Assembly: GCA_963738325.1 (NCBI GenBank)
Contig: CAVTWD010000001.1
Coordinates: forward strand, 1,116,001 to 1,180,000
Length of the DNA: 64,000 nucleotides
Source of the DNA: CAVTWD01 sp963738325
GTDB lineage: Bacteria; Actinomycetota; Acidimicrobiia; Acidimicrobiales; Ilumatobacteraceae
Direction: 5' to 3'
Part shown: one piece after another, positions 15,239 through 24,259 of the stretch
How the letters are laid out: every line of letters begins with the position of its first letter
Numbering within the stretch: the first letter of the stretch is position 1
The notes under the pieces: generated by a model
The model's input: only the letters and a program-made list of their open reading frames with translations
The model's database searches: none
Told to the model about the DNA's origin: nothing
Made by a program: the position numbers and the translations under genes

Positions 15239-16525
15239 TCACGGGAGGAGCACGCCGGGGTTCAGGATGCCGGCGGGATCCCACGCTCGCTTGATCCCTC
15301 GGAAGAGGGCGATCTCGGTCTCGGAGCGGCAAAGGTTGAGCCAGCGGCGCTTCGCCCTGCCGATGCCATGTTCGGCGCTGATGCTCCCTCCATGCGCCGC
15401 AGCGAGGGTGAGGACGATGTCATCGACGAGCTCGTCGTCCGGCGCGGGGCCGAGAACGTTGACGTGGATGTTGCCGTCCCCGAGGTGGCCGAAGAGGATG
15501 ACGTCCCAGCCAACCAGGGCCCCAAACAGCTCCTGGGTGAACTCTTCGAGCCGTGCGAGGGGCAGTGTGACGTCCAGCTTGTGGGGCACCCCGGCGCGCC
15601 CGATGGCCTCCGACACCCGTTCCCGCACGTGCCACAGCCCGCGGCGGGGCCCGGGCTCGGTGGCCACCGCGGCGGCGCGGGCATCGACGATCTCCTCGAG
15701 GCGAGTGAGCGCGGCATCACCGCCGTCGGCCTCGATCAACACGAGCAGACCCGTCGCAGGAACGACGAGCGGGACGCTCACCGACGCCATTTCCTGCACG
15801 AGCTCGACCGCCCGGGGCCAGACGGCCTCGAGTGCCTGCAGCCCGGGAAGCGAGCGCCGGCAGGTGGCGGCCAGTCCGATCGCCTCGGTGACGCTGTCGG
15901 CGGCCACGAGCACGGTGACAGGAGCCTCCACGGGGGGCACCAGCCGCAGCCGCGCCTGGGTGACGACTGCGAGCGTCCCCTCGCTCCCGACGAGCAGGCC
16001 CCCGAGGTCGTAGCCCGTGTTGTCCTTCACGAGCCCATCGAGGTGGCAGATCACCCGGCCATCGGCGAGAACGGCTTCGACGCCGAGCACCTGGGTTCGC
16101 ATGGTCCCGTGGCGGACGACATGGAGCCCGCCAGCGTTGGTGGCGATCATCCCCCCGATCGACGCCGAGTCCCGGGCGGCGAGATCGACGCCGAACGACC
16201 ATCCGGCCGCGGCCGCCGCACCGTGCACCGCGGCCGCCGTTGCACCAGCCTCGGCGGTGAGCTGACCCGCGGCGGCGTCGACGTCACCCACGCGCGACAG
16301 CCGGCGCAGCGAGAGCACCACCTCGCACGAGCGGGGCACGCCTCCCCCCACCAGCCCAGTGTTGCCGCCTTGAGGCACGACTGCGACCTGGCGATCGTTG
16401 CACCAGGCCAGCACCGCGGCGACCTCGTCCACGGCACCGGGGCGGACGACGGCGCGAGCCTCGCCGGTGAACCGACCTGTCCAGTCCCGCTCATACGGAG
16501 CGCGCAGATCGGGCTCGACCAGCAC
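15239..16525 (-). CDS. FAD-linked oxidase (GlcD / D-2-hydroxyacid dehydrogenase family)
   Basis: A 428-residue flavoprotein of the vanillyl-alcohol-oxidase fold that oxidises 2-hydroxyacids such as glycolate, D-lactate or D-2-hydroxyglutarate. It shows the FAD-binding VVPQGGNTGLVGGGVP near residue 50, SIGGMIATNAGGLHVVRHGT near 120, GSEGTLAVVTQARLRL near 180 and the C-terminal GDGNIHVNVLGP plus SAEHGIGRAKR. GTG 16525 is used; the frame is open back to 16572 (IERWLVGADH), which resembles the usual family N terminus, so a non-standard earlier start overlapping the aminotransferase is possible. It is the third gene of the operon from 19423. Confidence 0.92.
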   Translation of the reverse strand: MLVEPDLRAPYERDWTGRFTGEARAVVRPGAVDEVAAVLAWCNDRQVAVVPQGGNTGLVGGGVPRSCEVVLSLRRLSRVGDVDAAAGQLTAEAGATAAAVHGAAAAAGWSFGVDLAARDSASIGGMIATNAGGLHVVRHGTMRTQVLGVEAVLADGRVICHLDGLVKDNTGYDLGGLLVGSEGTLAVVTQARLRLVPPVEAPVTVLVAADSVTEAIGLAATCRRSLPGLQALEAVWPRAVELVQEMASVSVPLVVPATGLLVLIEADGGDAALTRLEEIVDARAAAVATEPGPRRGLWHVRERVSEAIGRAGVPHKLDVTLPLARLEEFTQELFGALVGWDVILFGHLGDGNIHVNVLGPAPDDELVDDIVLTLAAAHGGSISAEHGIGRAKRRWLNLCRSETEIALFRGIKRAWDPAGILNPGVLLP

Positions 16526-16570
16526 ATGGTCGGCCCCGACCAGCCAGCGCTCAATCCGTCGAGATCGACC

Positions 16571-17851
16571 TCAGGCGAGCGACCCGAGCGCACGCTCCAG
16601 TATGCCGAGGGCCAGCTCGGCCTCGTCGTCGGACAGGATCAGTGGCGGTATCAGGCGGAGCACGTTCTCCCGCGGGCCACACGTCAGCACGATCATGCCC
16701 TCGTGAAGGCATGCGGCCTGCAGCTCGGCGGCGGCTTCGGCGGAGACGAGTTCGATCCCGATCATCAGGCCGAGGCCGCGGACCTCGAGAACGGCGGGCA
16801 CGCCCGCGCTCGAGGCACGGAGGCGCGTCACGAAGCGCGCCCCCAACAGCTCGGCGCGCGCGCACAAGTCCTCGTCGCGCAAGACGTCGAGGGTCGCGAG
16901 CGCGGCAGCACAGCTCACCGGGTTGCCCCCGAACGTCGTCCCGTGAGTGCCCGGCGGCCACTGGTCGAAGACCGCCCGCTCGGCGACGAGCCCCCCGAGG
17001 GGAAGCCCCGAGGCGATGCCCTTGGCGAACAGCAGGACGTCCGGCCGGACCCTCACGCGTTCAGCGGCGAAGGGCCGACCGGTTCGGCCGACTCCCGACT
17101 GGACCTCGTCGAACACCAGGAGGATGCCGTGCTCGTCGCAGCGCGCCCGCAGGCCCTCGAGCCACGCCGCCGGCGCCGGCACGTAGCCGCCCTCGCCCAG
17201 GACCGGCTCGACGATCATGGCCGCGACGTACGTCGGCGGCGACTGGACGGCGAGGAGCTCGTCGAGCGCGTGAAGCGAGGCGGCCGTCGCGGCCGCCTCG
17301 CCCCCGTGATGAAGGGGATATGCGTACGGCGCGATCGTGACGGCCCCCATGAGCGGCTCGTAGCCGGCCCGGTACTTGCCCTTGGCCGTCGTCAGCGACA
17401 TCGCCCCCATGGTGCGGCCATGGAAGCCGCCTCGGAAGGCGATGATCCCGGGCCGCCCAGTGGTCCTCCGGGCGAGCTTCACGGCGCCCTCGACGGCCTC
17501 TGCCCCGGTGTTGCAGAAGAACACCTGCGGCTCCTCGAGCCACGGGCACAGCTCGCCAATGCGCTCGGCGAGCTCGATCGAGCGCTGGTGATGCGTCACG
17601 GACGACGTGTGCATGAGCCGCTGGAGTTGCTCCGTCGCGGCCGCGACGACCCGTGGATGGCAGTGACCGACGTTCAGCACGCCGATGCCCGAGGCAAGGT
17701 CGAGGAATCGATTGCCGTCGACGTCGGTGATCCAGCACCCTCGGCCTTCGGCGGCCACGATCCCGTGCACCCGTGCAAGGACGCCCGCCAGCACCTCTTC
17801 GTCGCGCGCCAGCCACTCCGCGGTCAGCGAGCGGACATCGGTGGTGCTCAT
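16571..17851 (-). CDS. class III aminotransferase (4-aminobutyrate aminotransferase-like)
   Basis: A 426-residue PLP-dependent class III aminotransferase, probably moving the amino group of GABA or another omega-amino acid to 2-oxoglutarate. Seen are the SGIGVLNVGHCHPRV start, NTGAEAVEGAVKLAR (phosphate binding), FHGRTMGAMSLT, VFDEVQSGVGRTG with the PLP aspartate, and the Schiff-base lysine in LLFAKGIASGLPLGG near residue 275. ATG 17851 follows GGAGGA and overlaps the aldehyde dehydrogenase stop as TGATG. With the aldehyde dehydrogenase it would form a GABA-shunt type pair (amine to semialdehyde to acid). Substrate is inferred. Confidence 0.9.
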   Translation of the reverse strand: MSTTDVRSLTAEWLARDEEVLAGVLARVHGIVAAEGRGCWITDVDGNRFLDLASGIGVLNVGHCHPRVVAAATEQLQRLMHTSSVTHHQRSIELAERIGELCPWLEEPQVFFCNTGAEAVEGAVKLARRTTGRPGIIAFRGGFHGRTMGAMSLTTAKGKYRAGYEPLMGAVTIAPYAYPLHHGGEAAATAASLHALDELLAVQSPPTYVAAMIVEPVLGEGGYVPAPAAWLEGLRARCDEHGILLVFDEVQSGVGRTGRPFAAERVRVRPDVLLFAKGIASGLPLGGLVAERAVFDQWPPGTHGTTFGGNPVSCAAALATLDVLRDEDLCARAELLGARFVTRLRASSAGVPAVLEVRGLGLMIGIELVSAEAAAELQAACLHEGMIVLTCGPRENVLRLIPPLILSDDEAELALGILERALGSLA

Positions 17852-19423
17852 CAGTCCTCCTCTCCGGGCGCGGGACGGTTGTCGATCTGCGCTCGCTGTA
17901 GGCGTCCCGAGTAGTCGACGTACACCGTCTTCACTTGGCTGAACTGTTCGATACCACGCGTTCCGGCCTCGCGGAAGCCGTTCCCGGTGTGCTTGTTGCC
18001 GCCGAATGGGAGCGGGATCTCCGCGCCGATCGTAGGCGCGTTCACGTAGACGATGCCGGTGTCGATGCGATCGACGGCCCACAGCGCGGTGTTGATATCG
18101 CGGGTGTAGATGGCGGCGGACAAGCCGTATTCCGTGTCGTTCACGACGTCGATGGCGTCATCGAGATCGTCGACGGTGAGCACGGACAGCACCGGTCCGA
18201 ACACCTCGTTCCGCGCGATGGGGTTGGATCGCTCAACCATGACGATGGTGGGCTGGACGAAGTTGCCGCCGTCGCATCCGGCGACCTCCATCGGCTCCCC
18301 GCCGGTCACGACCCTTCCGCCCTGCGCGACGGCGTCGGCGATCATCGACAAGATCCTGTCCTCTGCGCGGCCATCGATCACAGGACCGACGTCCGTCGTG
18401 GGGTCGGTCGGGTCGCCCAGCGCGCAAGGCCTCGGCTCGCTCGGCGATGCAGTTCACGAGCTCCTCGGCCACTGCGCGCTGGACGATCAGGCGAGACGTC
18501 GATGTGCACCGCTGACCGGCAGTACCGAACGCGCCGAAGAGCGCGCCGTCGACGGCGAGCTCGAGATCGGCGTCGGCCATGACGATCATGCCGTTCTTTC
18601 CGCCCAGCTCCAGCGAGACGAGCTTCGGGCCGGCGGCCATCGCCGCCGATGCCACCTTGCGCCCGGTCGGTACAGAGCCGGTGAAGCTCACGGCGCCGAT
18701 GCCGGGATGGGTGGCGATCGCGGCGCCGGGTTCGCCGTGACCGTGCACGACGCTGAGGAGGCCCGCCGGGATACCCGCCTGGACGAGACACTCAACGAAC
18801 CGCTCGGCGCACACGGGCGCCAGTTCGGAGGGCTTCAGCACGACCGCATTGCCGGCCAAGAGGGCTGGGAAGATCTTCCACGACGGGATGGCAACGGGGA
18901 AGTTCCACGGCGTGATCATCCCGACGACGCCGACGGGATGGCGCGTGGTCCAGGCCAGCTTGTCGCCGAGCTCGGAGGGCACCGTGCTGCCGAGGGCGGC
19001 GCGGCCTTGCCCGGCGACGAACCGGCCCATGTCGACGGCCTCTTGCACGTCCCCGCCGGCTTCGATGAGCACCTTGCCGGCCTCACGGCTGACGAGGCGG
19101 GCAAGCTCGTCCTTGCGGGATGCGATCACGTCGGCGGCGGCTCCGATGAGCTCCGCACGCGCAGGGATCGGCACGCGGGCCCACGACACCTGCGCGTCGG
19201 CGGCAGCACGGACGGCATCGTTGACCGCGCCAGCGTCGGAATCCGGGAGGATGGCGACGACATCACTCGGCCGGGCCGGGTTCACCGACTCGAAGCTCGC
19301 CTTGGCCGGCTCGACCAGGCGCCCCCCGATACGGTTGGCGACGACGACGGCGCCTCGAGCCCTTCCGCCTCCATCGTCTGCCAAATCCCGCCCCCGACCA
19401 GGGGCAATCGACATTCCACTCAT
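17851..19423 (-). CDS. aldehyde dehydrogenase (semialdehyde type), with a frameshift
   Basis: A full aldehyde dehydrogenase of about 520 residues if one indel is repaired. The first part runs to LVNCIAERAEALR and holds TPWNFPVAIPSWK, the base glutamate in SLELGGKNGM and the nucleophile in AGQRCTSTSR. The rest (GDPTDPTTDVGPVIDGRAEDRILS to the end) is in another frame. An extra G at 18420, next to CGCGC, explains the switch. ATG 19423 or GTG 19429 could start it. Family resemblance is to succinate-semialdehyde or aminomuconate-type enzymes. First gene of the operon with the aminotransferase and FAD oxidase, divergent from an RpiR regulator. Confidence 0.85.
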
Positions 19424-19452
19424 GTTCACATTGTAACATCTGTTCCACCCTC
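19424..19452. promoter_or_regulatory. AT-rich divergent operator region with a TGTT-N8-AACA dyad
   Basis: The 29 bases between the aldehyde dehydrogenase operon and the RpiR regulator are much less GC-rich than the surroundings. Across the start codon lies TGTTCACATTGTAACA (19424-19439), an imperfect dyad (TGTT and AACA arms), followed by another TGTTCC. RpiR-type regulators commonly bind such dyads beside their own genes, so this is a candidate operator (inference). Confidence 0.45.
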
Positions 19453-20292
19453 ATGGTCGCTGGACGCATCGACGAACGCCGCAACGAGCTCACCCCGGCC
19501 GAGCGCCGGATCGCGGACGTCGTCCTGACTCATCCCCAGGCAGTCGCCTTCGGCACCGTGGCCGATGTGGCCCGCCACGCCGAGACGAGCGGCGCGACCG
19601 TCGTGCGCTTCGCCATAAAGCTCGGTTTCTCCGGGTTCTCCGAGTTGCAGGAGCAGGTCCAAGACGAGCTCGCTCACCGGCTGCGACCCGCGGCGGAGCG
19701 GATACGCGAGCGCCAGCCGAGCGAAGTGGTGGCGCGGGCGATGAGCATCGAGCTCGACAACGTGCAGGGCACGCTCGAGGCGGTCGAGCGCGATGCGTTC
19801 ACGACCGTGGTGGCCGCCCTCAGCGATCGCAAGCGGCGCGTGTTCGTGGTTGCAGGTGAGACGGCCCGCGGCGTCGGCCTGCAGTTCGCCGATGACCTCG
19901 CCATGCTGCGCCCCGACGTGCGTGCCTTGCTCGGAGGTGACGTCCAGGCGGCGCGAACGCTGGCCGACCTCGAGGGCGGCGATGCCTTGGTCGCGCTCGA
20001 CTTCCGCCGCTACGAGCGTTGGGTGCTCAACACCTGCCGCCAAGCGGCCGCCGAGTCTGCCTTCGTCATCGCCCTCACCGACAGCACGTTGTCGCCACTG
20101 GCCGACGTGGCCGCCGCCACCCTCGTCGTCCAAGCGAAGGGCACCGGGCCGTTCGACAGCCAGGTGGGGACGCTGGCACTGATCAACACGATCGTGGCCG
20201 GGGTGGCCGCGCGGGTGCAGTCGGCGGCCACCGCCAGGCTGGACCGGATCGAGGCGGGCTGGCGGGCGGCCGGATCGCTCGTCGACCAGTAG
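19453..20292 (+). CDS. MurR/RpiR family transcriptional regulator
   Basis: A 279-residue regulator. The N-terminal helix-turn-helix (about 1-77) includes ELTPAERRIADVVLTHPQAVAF and SGATVVRFAIKLGFSGFSELQEQVQ, the hallmark of the RpiR family. A C-terminal SIS (sugar isomerase) domain (about 115-250) includes RVFVVAGETARGVGLQFADDLAML and ALVALDFRRYERW and would bind a phosphorylated or other small effector. It is divergent from the aldehyde dehydrogenase-aminotransferase operon and 5 bases upstream of the gamma-glutamyltransferase gene, so it probably controls both. Confidence 0.92.
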   Translation: MVAGRIDERRNELTPAERRIADVVLTHPQAVAFGTVADVARHAETSGATVVRFAIKLGFSGFSELQEQVQDELAHRLRPAAERIRERQPSEVVARAMSIELDNVQGTLEAVERDAFTTVVAALSDRKRRVFVVAGETARGVGLQFADDLAMLRPDVRALLGGDVQAARTLADLEGGDALVALDFRRYERWVLNTCRQAAAESAFVIALTDSTLSPLADVAAATLVVQAKGTGPFDSQVGTLALINTIVAGVAARVQSAATARLDRIEAGWRAAGSLVDQ

Positions 20293-20297
20293 CGGCC

Positions 20298-21896
20298 GTG
20301 CCCTCGCCTGACCCTCTCGTCCCCTTCGGGACGACTCGCGCCCCGTTGGCCATGGTTGCGTCGGCGGACGCGTTGGCCTCGCAGGCCGGCCTCGAGCTGT
20401 TGCGGCGGGGCGGCACGGCCGTCGATGCAGCCGTCGGCGCGAACGCGGTGCTGGCGGTCACCGCCCCGCACCTGTGCGGGTTGGGCGGCGACCTCTTTGC
20501 ACTCGTGCATCCCGGCGGGGCGACGGGACCGCTGGCGCTCAACGCTTCGGGCCGGGCTGGCCGCGGTGCCGACCCGGATCGGCTGCGGGCCGAAGGCGTG
20601 GATGAGATGCCGTTTCGAGGCGACGTGCGGTCGGTGACCGTTCCGGGCTGCGTGGACGGGTGGGCTGCTCTCCATGGCCGCTTCGGGCGGCTTCCGCTCA
20701 CCGAGGTGTTGTCCTCGGCGATCGGGTACGCAGAGGCGGGCTTCCCGGCCTCGCCGTTGCTCGTCGCCTCGGCCAAGCGGCTGCCTTCGCCTCTGCCCGA
20801 GGGAGCGGAGGAGTACGCCGGCTTGTCGCGGAGCGGCCAACGCCTGCGTAGGCCGGGAGCAGCCCGGACGCTGCGGGCGATCGCCACCTCGGGGCGGGAT
20901 GGCTTCTACGGAGGCGAGTTCGGCGCTGGGCTGCTACGTCTCGGCGCTGATGAGTTCACCGACGCAGATCTCGCGTCGCCTTCGGCCACGTGGGTCACGC
21001 CGCTCACGACCTCGGCCTGGGACCACGCCCTGTGGACCGTGCCTCCCAACTCGCAGGGGTACCTGACCCTGGCCGGAGCGTGGATCGCCGACCGACTGGG
21101 GCTCCCGGAGGAGCCTGCCGACGGTGCCTGGGTGGTCGCGCTCGTAGAGGCCGCGCTCGCGGCTGGCCGCGACCGACCGGACGTGCTCAGCGAATCGGCG
21201 GACGGCGCCGCGTTGCTCGGCGAAGAACGGCTCTCTCGCTTGGTCAGGTCCGCCGGTAGCGGCGGGGACGGGGCGTGGGCAGCGCGAGCTCTCCGGGGTG
21301 ACGACACCACGTACCTCTGCGCGGTCGACGAAGGGGGGATGGGCGTGTCCCTGATCCAGTCGAACGCCTCGGGATTCGGCAGCTTCCTGTTCGAACCGCG
21401 CACGGGGATCAACCTGCACAACCGCGGCATCGGTTTCACCCTGAGCCCCGGTCACCCGGCGGAGTACGGGCCGAGGCGGCGCCCACCGCACACGCTGGCA
21501 CCGGCGCTCGTGACCCGGCTGGACGGCTCGCTCGCCGCCATCGTCGGCACGCAGGGAGGCGACGGCCAGCCCCAGATCCTGCTGCAGGTGCTCGCCCGAT
21601 GGCTCAGGAGCGCCGAGACGCCCGGCCGAGCCATCGGAAGCCCCCGATGGGTCCTGTCGGGAACGGGCCAGGGATTCGACACGTGGACGGCGGCCGGCGG
21701 GCCCGTCGTCGTGGTCGAGGAAGGCGCTCCTGCGGGATGGGAACACGCGCTGCGGGCGCGCGGGCACTCCGTGCGATCGGGCCCGGCCTACGATCATGGT
21801 TTCGGTCACGCCAACCTGATCGTGCGGAGTGACGACGGGATGCTGGCGGGGGCGGCCGACCCCAGAGCCCGGATCGCCGCCACCGCCGGTTACTGA
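20298..21896 (+). CDS. gamma-glutamyltransferase family protein
   Basis: A 532-residue Ntn-hydrolase of the gamma-glutamyltranspeptidase family, which cleaves gamma-glutamyl amides after self-processing. The large-subunit start LASQAGLELLRRGGTAVDAAVGANAVLAVTAPHLCGLGGD is typical. The new N-terminal threonine of the small subunit is expected in GDDTTYLCAVDEGGMGVSLIQSNASGFGS near residue 337. The C-terminal TQGGDGQPQILLQVL is also conserved. No signal peptide is seen, unlike periplasmic enzymes. GTG 20298 lies 5 bases after the regulator's stop. With the neighbouring operon it might release amines or glutamate from gamma-glutamyl intermediates (inference). Confidence 0.9.
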   Translation: MPSPDPLVPFGTTRAPLAMVASADALASQAGLELLRRGGTAVDAAVGANAVLAVTAPHLCGLGGDLFALVHPGGATGPLALNASGRAGRGADPDRLRAEGVDEMPFRGDVRSVTVPGCVDGWAALHGRFGRLPLTEVLSSAIGYAEAGFPASPLLVASAKRLPSPLPEGAEEYAGLSRSGQRLRRPGAARTLRAIATSGRDGFYGGEFGAGLLRLGADEFTDADLASPSATWVTPLTTSAWDHALWTVPPNSQGYLTLAGAWIADRLGLPEEPADGAWVVALVEAALAAGRDRPDVLSESADGAALLGEERLSRLVRSAGSGGDGAWAARALRGDDTTYLCAVDEGGMGVSLIQSNASGFGSFLFEPRTGINLHNRGIGFTLSPGHPAEYGPRRRPPHTLAPALVTRLDGSLAAIVGTQGGDGQPQILLQVLARWLRSAETPGRAIGSPRWVLSGTGQGFDTWTAAGGPVVVVEEGAPAGWEHALRARGHSVRSGPAYDHGFGHANLIVRSDDGMLAGAADPRARIAATAGY

Positions 21897-21909
21897 CCGG
21901 CCCGCGTCC

Positions 21910-21937
21910 GGCAACGAATCGCCACCGAATCGGTGCC
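21910..21937. repeat. 28-bp palindromic repeat, copy 2 (imperfect)
   Basis: GGCAACGAATCGCC followed by an inverse half ending CCGAATCGGTGCC. Same unit as at 6414, 21939 and 46487. It lies 13 bases after the gamma-glutamyltransferase stop, directly next to copy 3. Confidence 0.75.
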
Positions 21938-21938
21938 C

Positions 21939-21966
21939 GGCAACGAATCGGCGCCGATTCGTTGCC
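21939..21966. repeat. 28-bp palindromic repeat, copy 3 (perfect)
   Basis: GGCAACGAATCGGC and its exact reverse complement GCCGATTCGTTGCC, abutting with no loop. It is one base after copy 2, so the pair forms a tandem of two palindromes between the gamma-glutamyltransferase and the LLM enzyme. It could act as a terminator. Confidence 0.85.
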
Positions 21967-22051
21967 ATAGGGACCCGAACAGGGGTGTCGGGGACGGGCG
22001 GGAAGTGTGGGGCCACGGCGGAGCGGGCTCGTGCGAGTACCGTTTGCGGCG

Positions 22052-23227
22052 ATGCGCGTCGACACCAACTTCTTCGGCACGGTGCCCATGCCCGATGCCG
22101 GCGACCCCACCGTCGCCCCCACCTCTCGCCGGTACGGCACGCCTGACGCCATCGCCTGCTACGAGAACATGCTCCATTGGGCGGAAACGGCCGACGGCCT
22201 CGGCTACGACACCATGTGGCTCACCGAGCATCACTTCCAGCACGAGGGCTACGAGGTCCTGCCCAACCTCATCATGTTCGGCGTCCACGCCGCCAGCCGT
22301 ACCCGCGAGCTGCGCTTCGGCCAGATGTTCAACGTGGTGCCGCAGTGGCACCCCCTGCGCCTCGCCGAGGACTTCGCCCTCGCCGACATCCTGACCGGAG
22401 GCCGGATGGAATTCGGCGTCGGTCGGGGAACCGTGCCCCGTGAGGCCGAGAGCCTCGGCACCGTCGTGGCCTCGGGTGACAACGAGATGGCCGCCGAGCT
22501 CGACCGCATCAACCGCGAGGTGTTCGAGGAGAGCATGGAGATCATCAAGCTCGCGTGGGGCAACGAGCGGTTCGCCTTCCGGGGCAAGCACTTCGCCCTG
22601 CCTCCTGACGGCATCCCCGACCGCGGCGGCTTCGTCAACCATCTCACTCTCATCCCGCGCCCGCAGCGCCGCATCGACATCTACCAGCCCGTCACCTCCC
22701 CCGAGACGGTCGAGTACGTGCCCCGGGCCGGGCACAAGGCCGTCTACTGGCTGCAGCATCCCGAGACCCAGCAGCAGAAGTGGGCTCGCTACGCCGAGTT
22801 GCGGCAGGCGGCGGGTACGCCGGTCGAGCCGGGCGAGGACCGCTGCCTGGTGCTGAACGTCCACATCGGGCGCGCCCGCGAGGAGGCGTGGCGCCGGGCC
22901 CGCCCTGGTCACGACGAGTTCTGCAAGTTCCTGGCGCCCTATGGCCGGTTCTCCAGCTACCGACTCCCAGACGGTTCCAAGGTGCCGTTCGGCTTCCAGC
23001 CGACGCTCGAGGACTCCTTCGGCCAGCGGATCATGGCCATCGGATCGATCGACGACGTGGTCGACGCCATCGGTGCCTACCGCGAAGAGCTCTCACTCCG
23101 TCACCTCTGCATCTTCTTCGACCTTCCCGGGCTCAGCCGCGAGCAGATCGACGAGCAACTGCACCTCACGGCGGAGGAGGTCTTCCCGCGGCTCGGCGAG
23201 CGGCTCGAACGCCGCCCGCGCCCGTGA
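22052..23227 (+). CDS. LLM class flavin-dependent oxidoreductase
   Basis: A 391-residue luciferase-like monooxygenase family protein using FMN or F420. Seen are the N-terminal barrel strand TADGLGYDTMWLTEHHF near residue 45, LADILTGGRMEFGVGRGTV near 115, and the C-terminal GSIDDVVDAIGAYREEL and LCIFFDLPGLS. Such enzymes oxidise or desulfonate diverse small molecules; actinobacteria keep many. The stop overlaps the GTG of the following methylenetetrahydrofolate reductase-like gene (GTGA), and that gene is coupled to an amidohydrolase, so the three act as one operon, perhaps in breakdown of an N- or S-containing compound. The ATG at 22052 begins the conserved domain. Confidence 0.9.
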   Translation: MRVDTNFFGTVPMPDAGDPTVAPTSRRYGTPDAIACYENMLHWAETADGLGYDTMWLTEHHFQHEGYEVLPNLIMFGVHAASRTRELRFGQMFNVVPQWHPLRLAEDFALADILTGGRMEFGVGRGTVPREAESLGTVVASGDNEMAAELDRINREVFEESMEIIKLAWGNERFAFRGKHFALPPDGIPDRGGFVNHLTLIPRPQRRIDIYQPVTSPETVEYVPRAGHKAVYWLQHPETQQQKWARYAELRQAAGTPVEPGEDRCLVLNVHIGRAREEAWRRARPGHDEFCKFLAPYGRFSSYRLPDGSKVPFGFQPTLEDSFGQRIMAIGSIDDVVDAIGAYREELSLRHLCIFFDLPGLSREQIDEQLHLTAEEVFPRLGERLERRPRP

Positions 23228-24259
23228 CGGCCGCGGCGATCGCCCCCGAAGCCGCTCGTCACGCCGGCTGCCCCAAGGACATGGTGCACGGCCCCTGTGG
23301 AGGGGTCGAACCCGATGGAGGCTGCGAGCTCGGCGACCGCCGCTGCGTGTTCGTGGACGAGGCCCTCGTCCGGTGGGGTGGTGAAGCGGCGGAGCGGTCC
23401 TCGGCGCGCGCCGATCCTCTTCGCGGGGACGGGGCGGCGCCCGATCATCCTCGCCGATCTCCCCGACCGTCCCGGTGACGCCGACAGCGTCCGCCGAGCG
23501 GCGGCGGGCTTGGCCGGTTCGGTCGACGCCGTGCTGTTCGGCGACACGGGATGGGCGCGCGTGCAGCTCCCCCCTTCCTACCGCGCCCTGCTCGTGGCCC
23601 ACGAAGGGGTGCGACCGTGGGCCGGGCTGAACTGCCGTGACCGCAACCGGGTGGCGCTCGAAGGCGAGCTGCGCGCCCTCGCTGATACCGATGCGATCGT
23701 CCACTGCGTCACGGGCGATCACACCCAGCTGGGCCACCGCTCCGATGCCCGGCCTGTGTTCGACCTCGACTCGCTCGAGCTGACCGCGTTGGCCTGCGGT
23801 CTGGGACTCGTCGTCTCGGTCGCCGAGAACCCCGTCGCACCCCCGGTGGAGCTGCGCCCGCAACGCGCCGTCGAGAAGGAGCACGCCGGCGCTCGCATCG
23901 TCATCGTCAACCACGCCGGCTCGCCCGAGCGCGTCCACTGGTTCGTCGACGCCACCCGGGAGGCTGGTGGCAAGGATCTCGTCTTTCTGGCCTGCGTGCC
24001 CCTCGTCGCCAGCCGCGAAGGGCTGGCCCTGCTGCGCACCTTCACCGGCCTCGCCCTCCCTCACGGCTACCTCGCGGCCATCGAGGAGGCGCGTGACCCC
24101 TTCATCGCCGGCGTGGACCAGGCGGTCGAGTTCGCGACGGCCGTCCTCGATGTGCGAGGGGTGGCGGGCATCAACCTCAGCTCGGCCTTCCCGCCGGGCC
24201 AGGAGGAGGCGGCCCTCGCCGCGTCGCTCGCGGTGTCGAGAGCCCTCGGCGGTCGCTGA
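23224..24259 (+). CDS. methylenetetrahydrofolate reductase-like protein with N-terminal MTHFR_C cysteine motif, frameshifted
   Basis: From GTG 23224 the first frame reads HAGCPKDMVHGPCGGVEPDGGCELGDRRCVF, the cysteine-rich signature of the MTHFR C-terminal family (PF12225), which may bind zinc or an iron-sulfur cluster. After a shift near the CGCGCG at 23405 the protein continues as RRAPILFAGTGRRPIILADLPDRP and a TIM-barrel-like domain with LACVPLVASREGLALLR and DVRGVAGINLSSAFPPGQE at the end, which resembles the methylenetetrahydrofolate reductase fold. About 345 residues if repaired. It is overlapped by genes at both ends. A one-carbon role with the amidohydrolase is inference. Confidence 0.75.

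Noticed and set aside
15104..17914. A long plus-strand open frame (936 codons) opposite the FAD oxidase and aminotransferase
   Set aside because: Low-complexity Arg/Gly/Pro-rich product antisense to well-recognised enzymes; a high-GC shadow frame.
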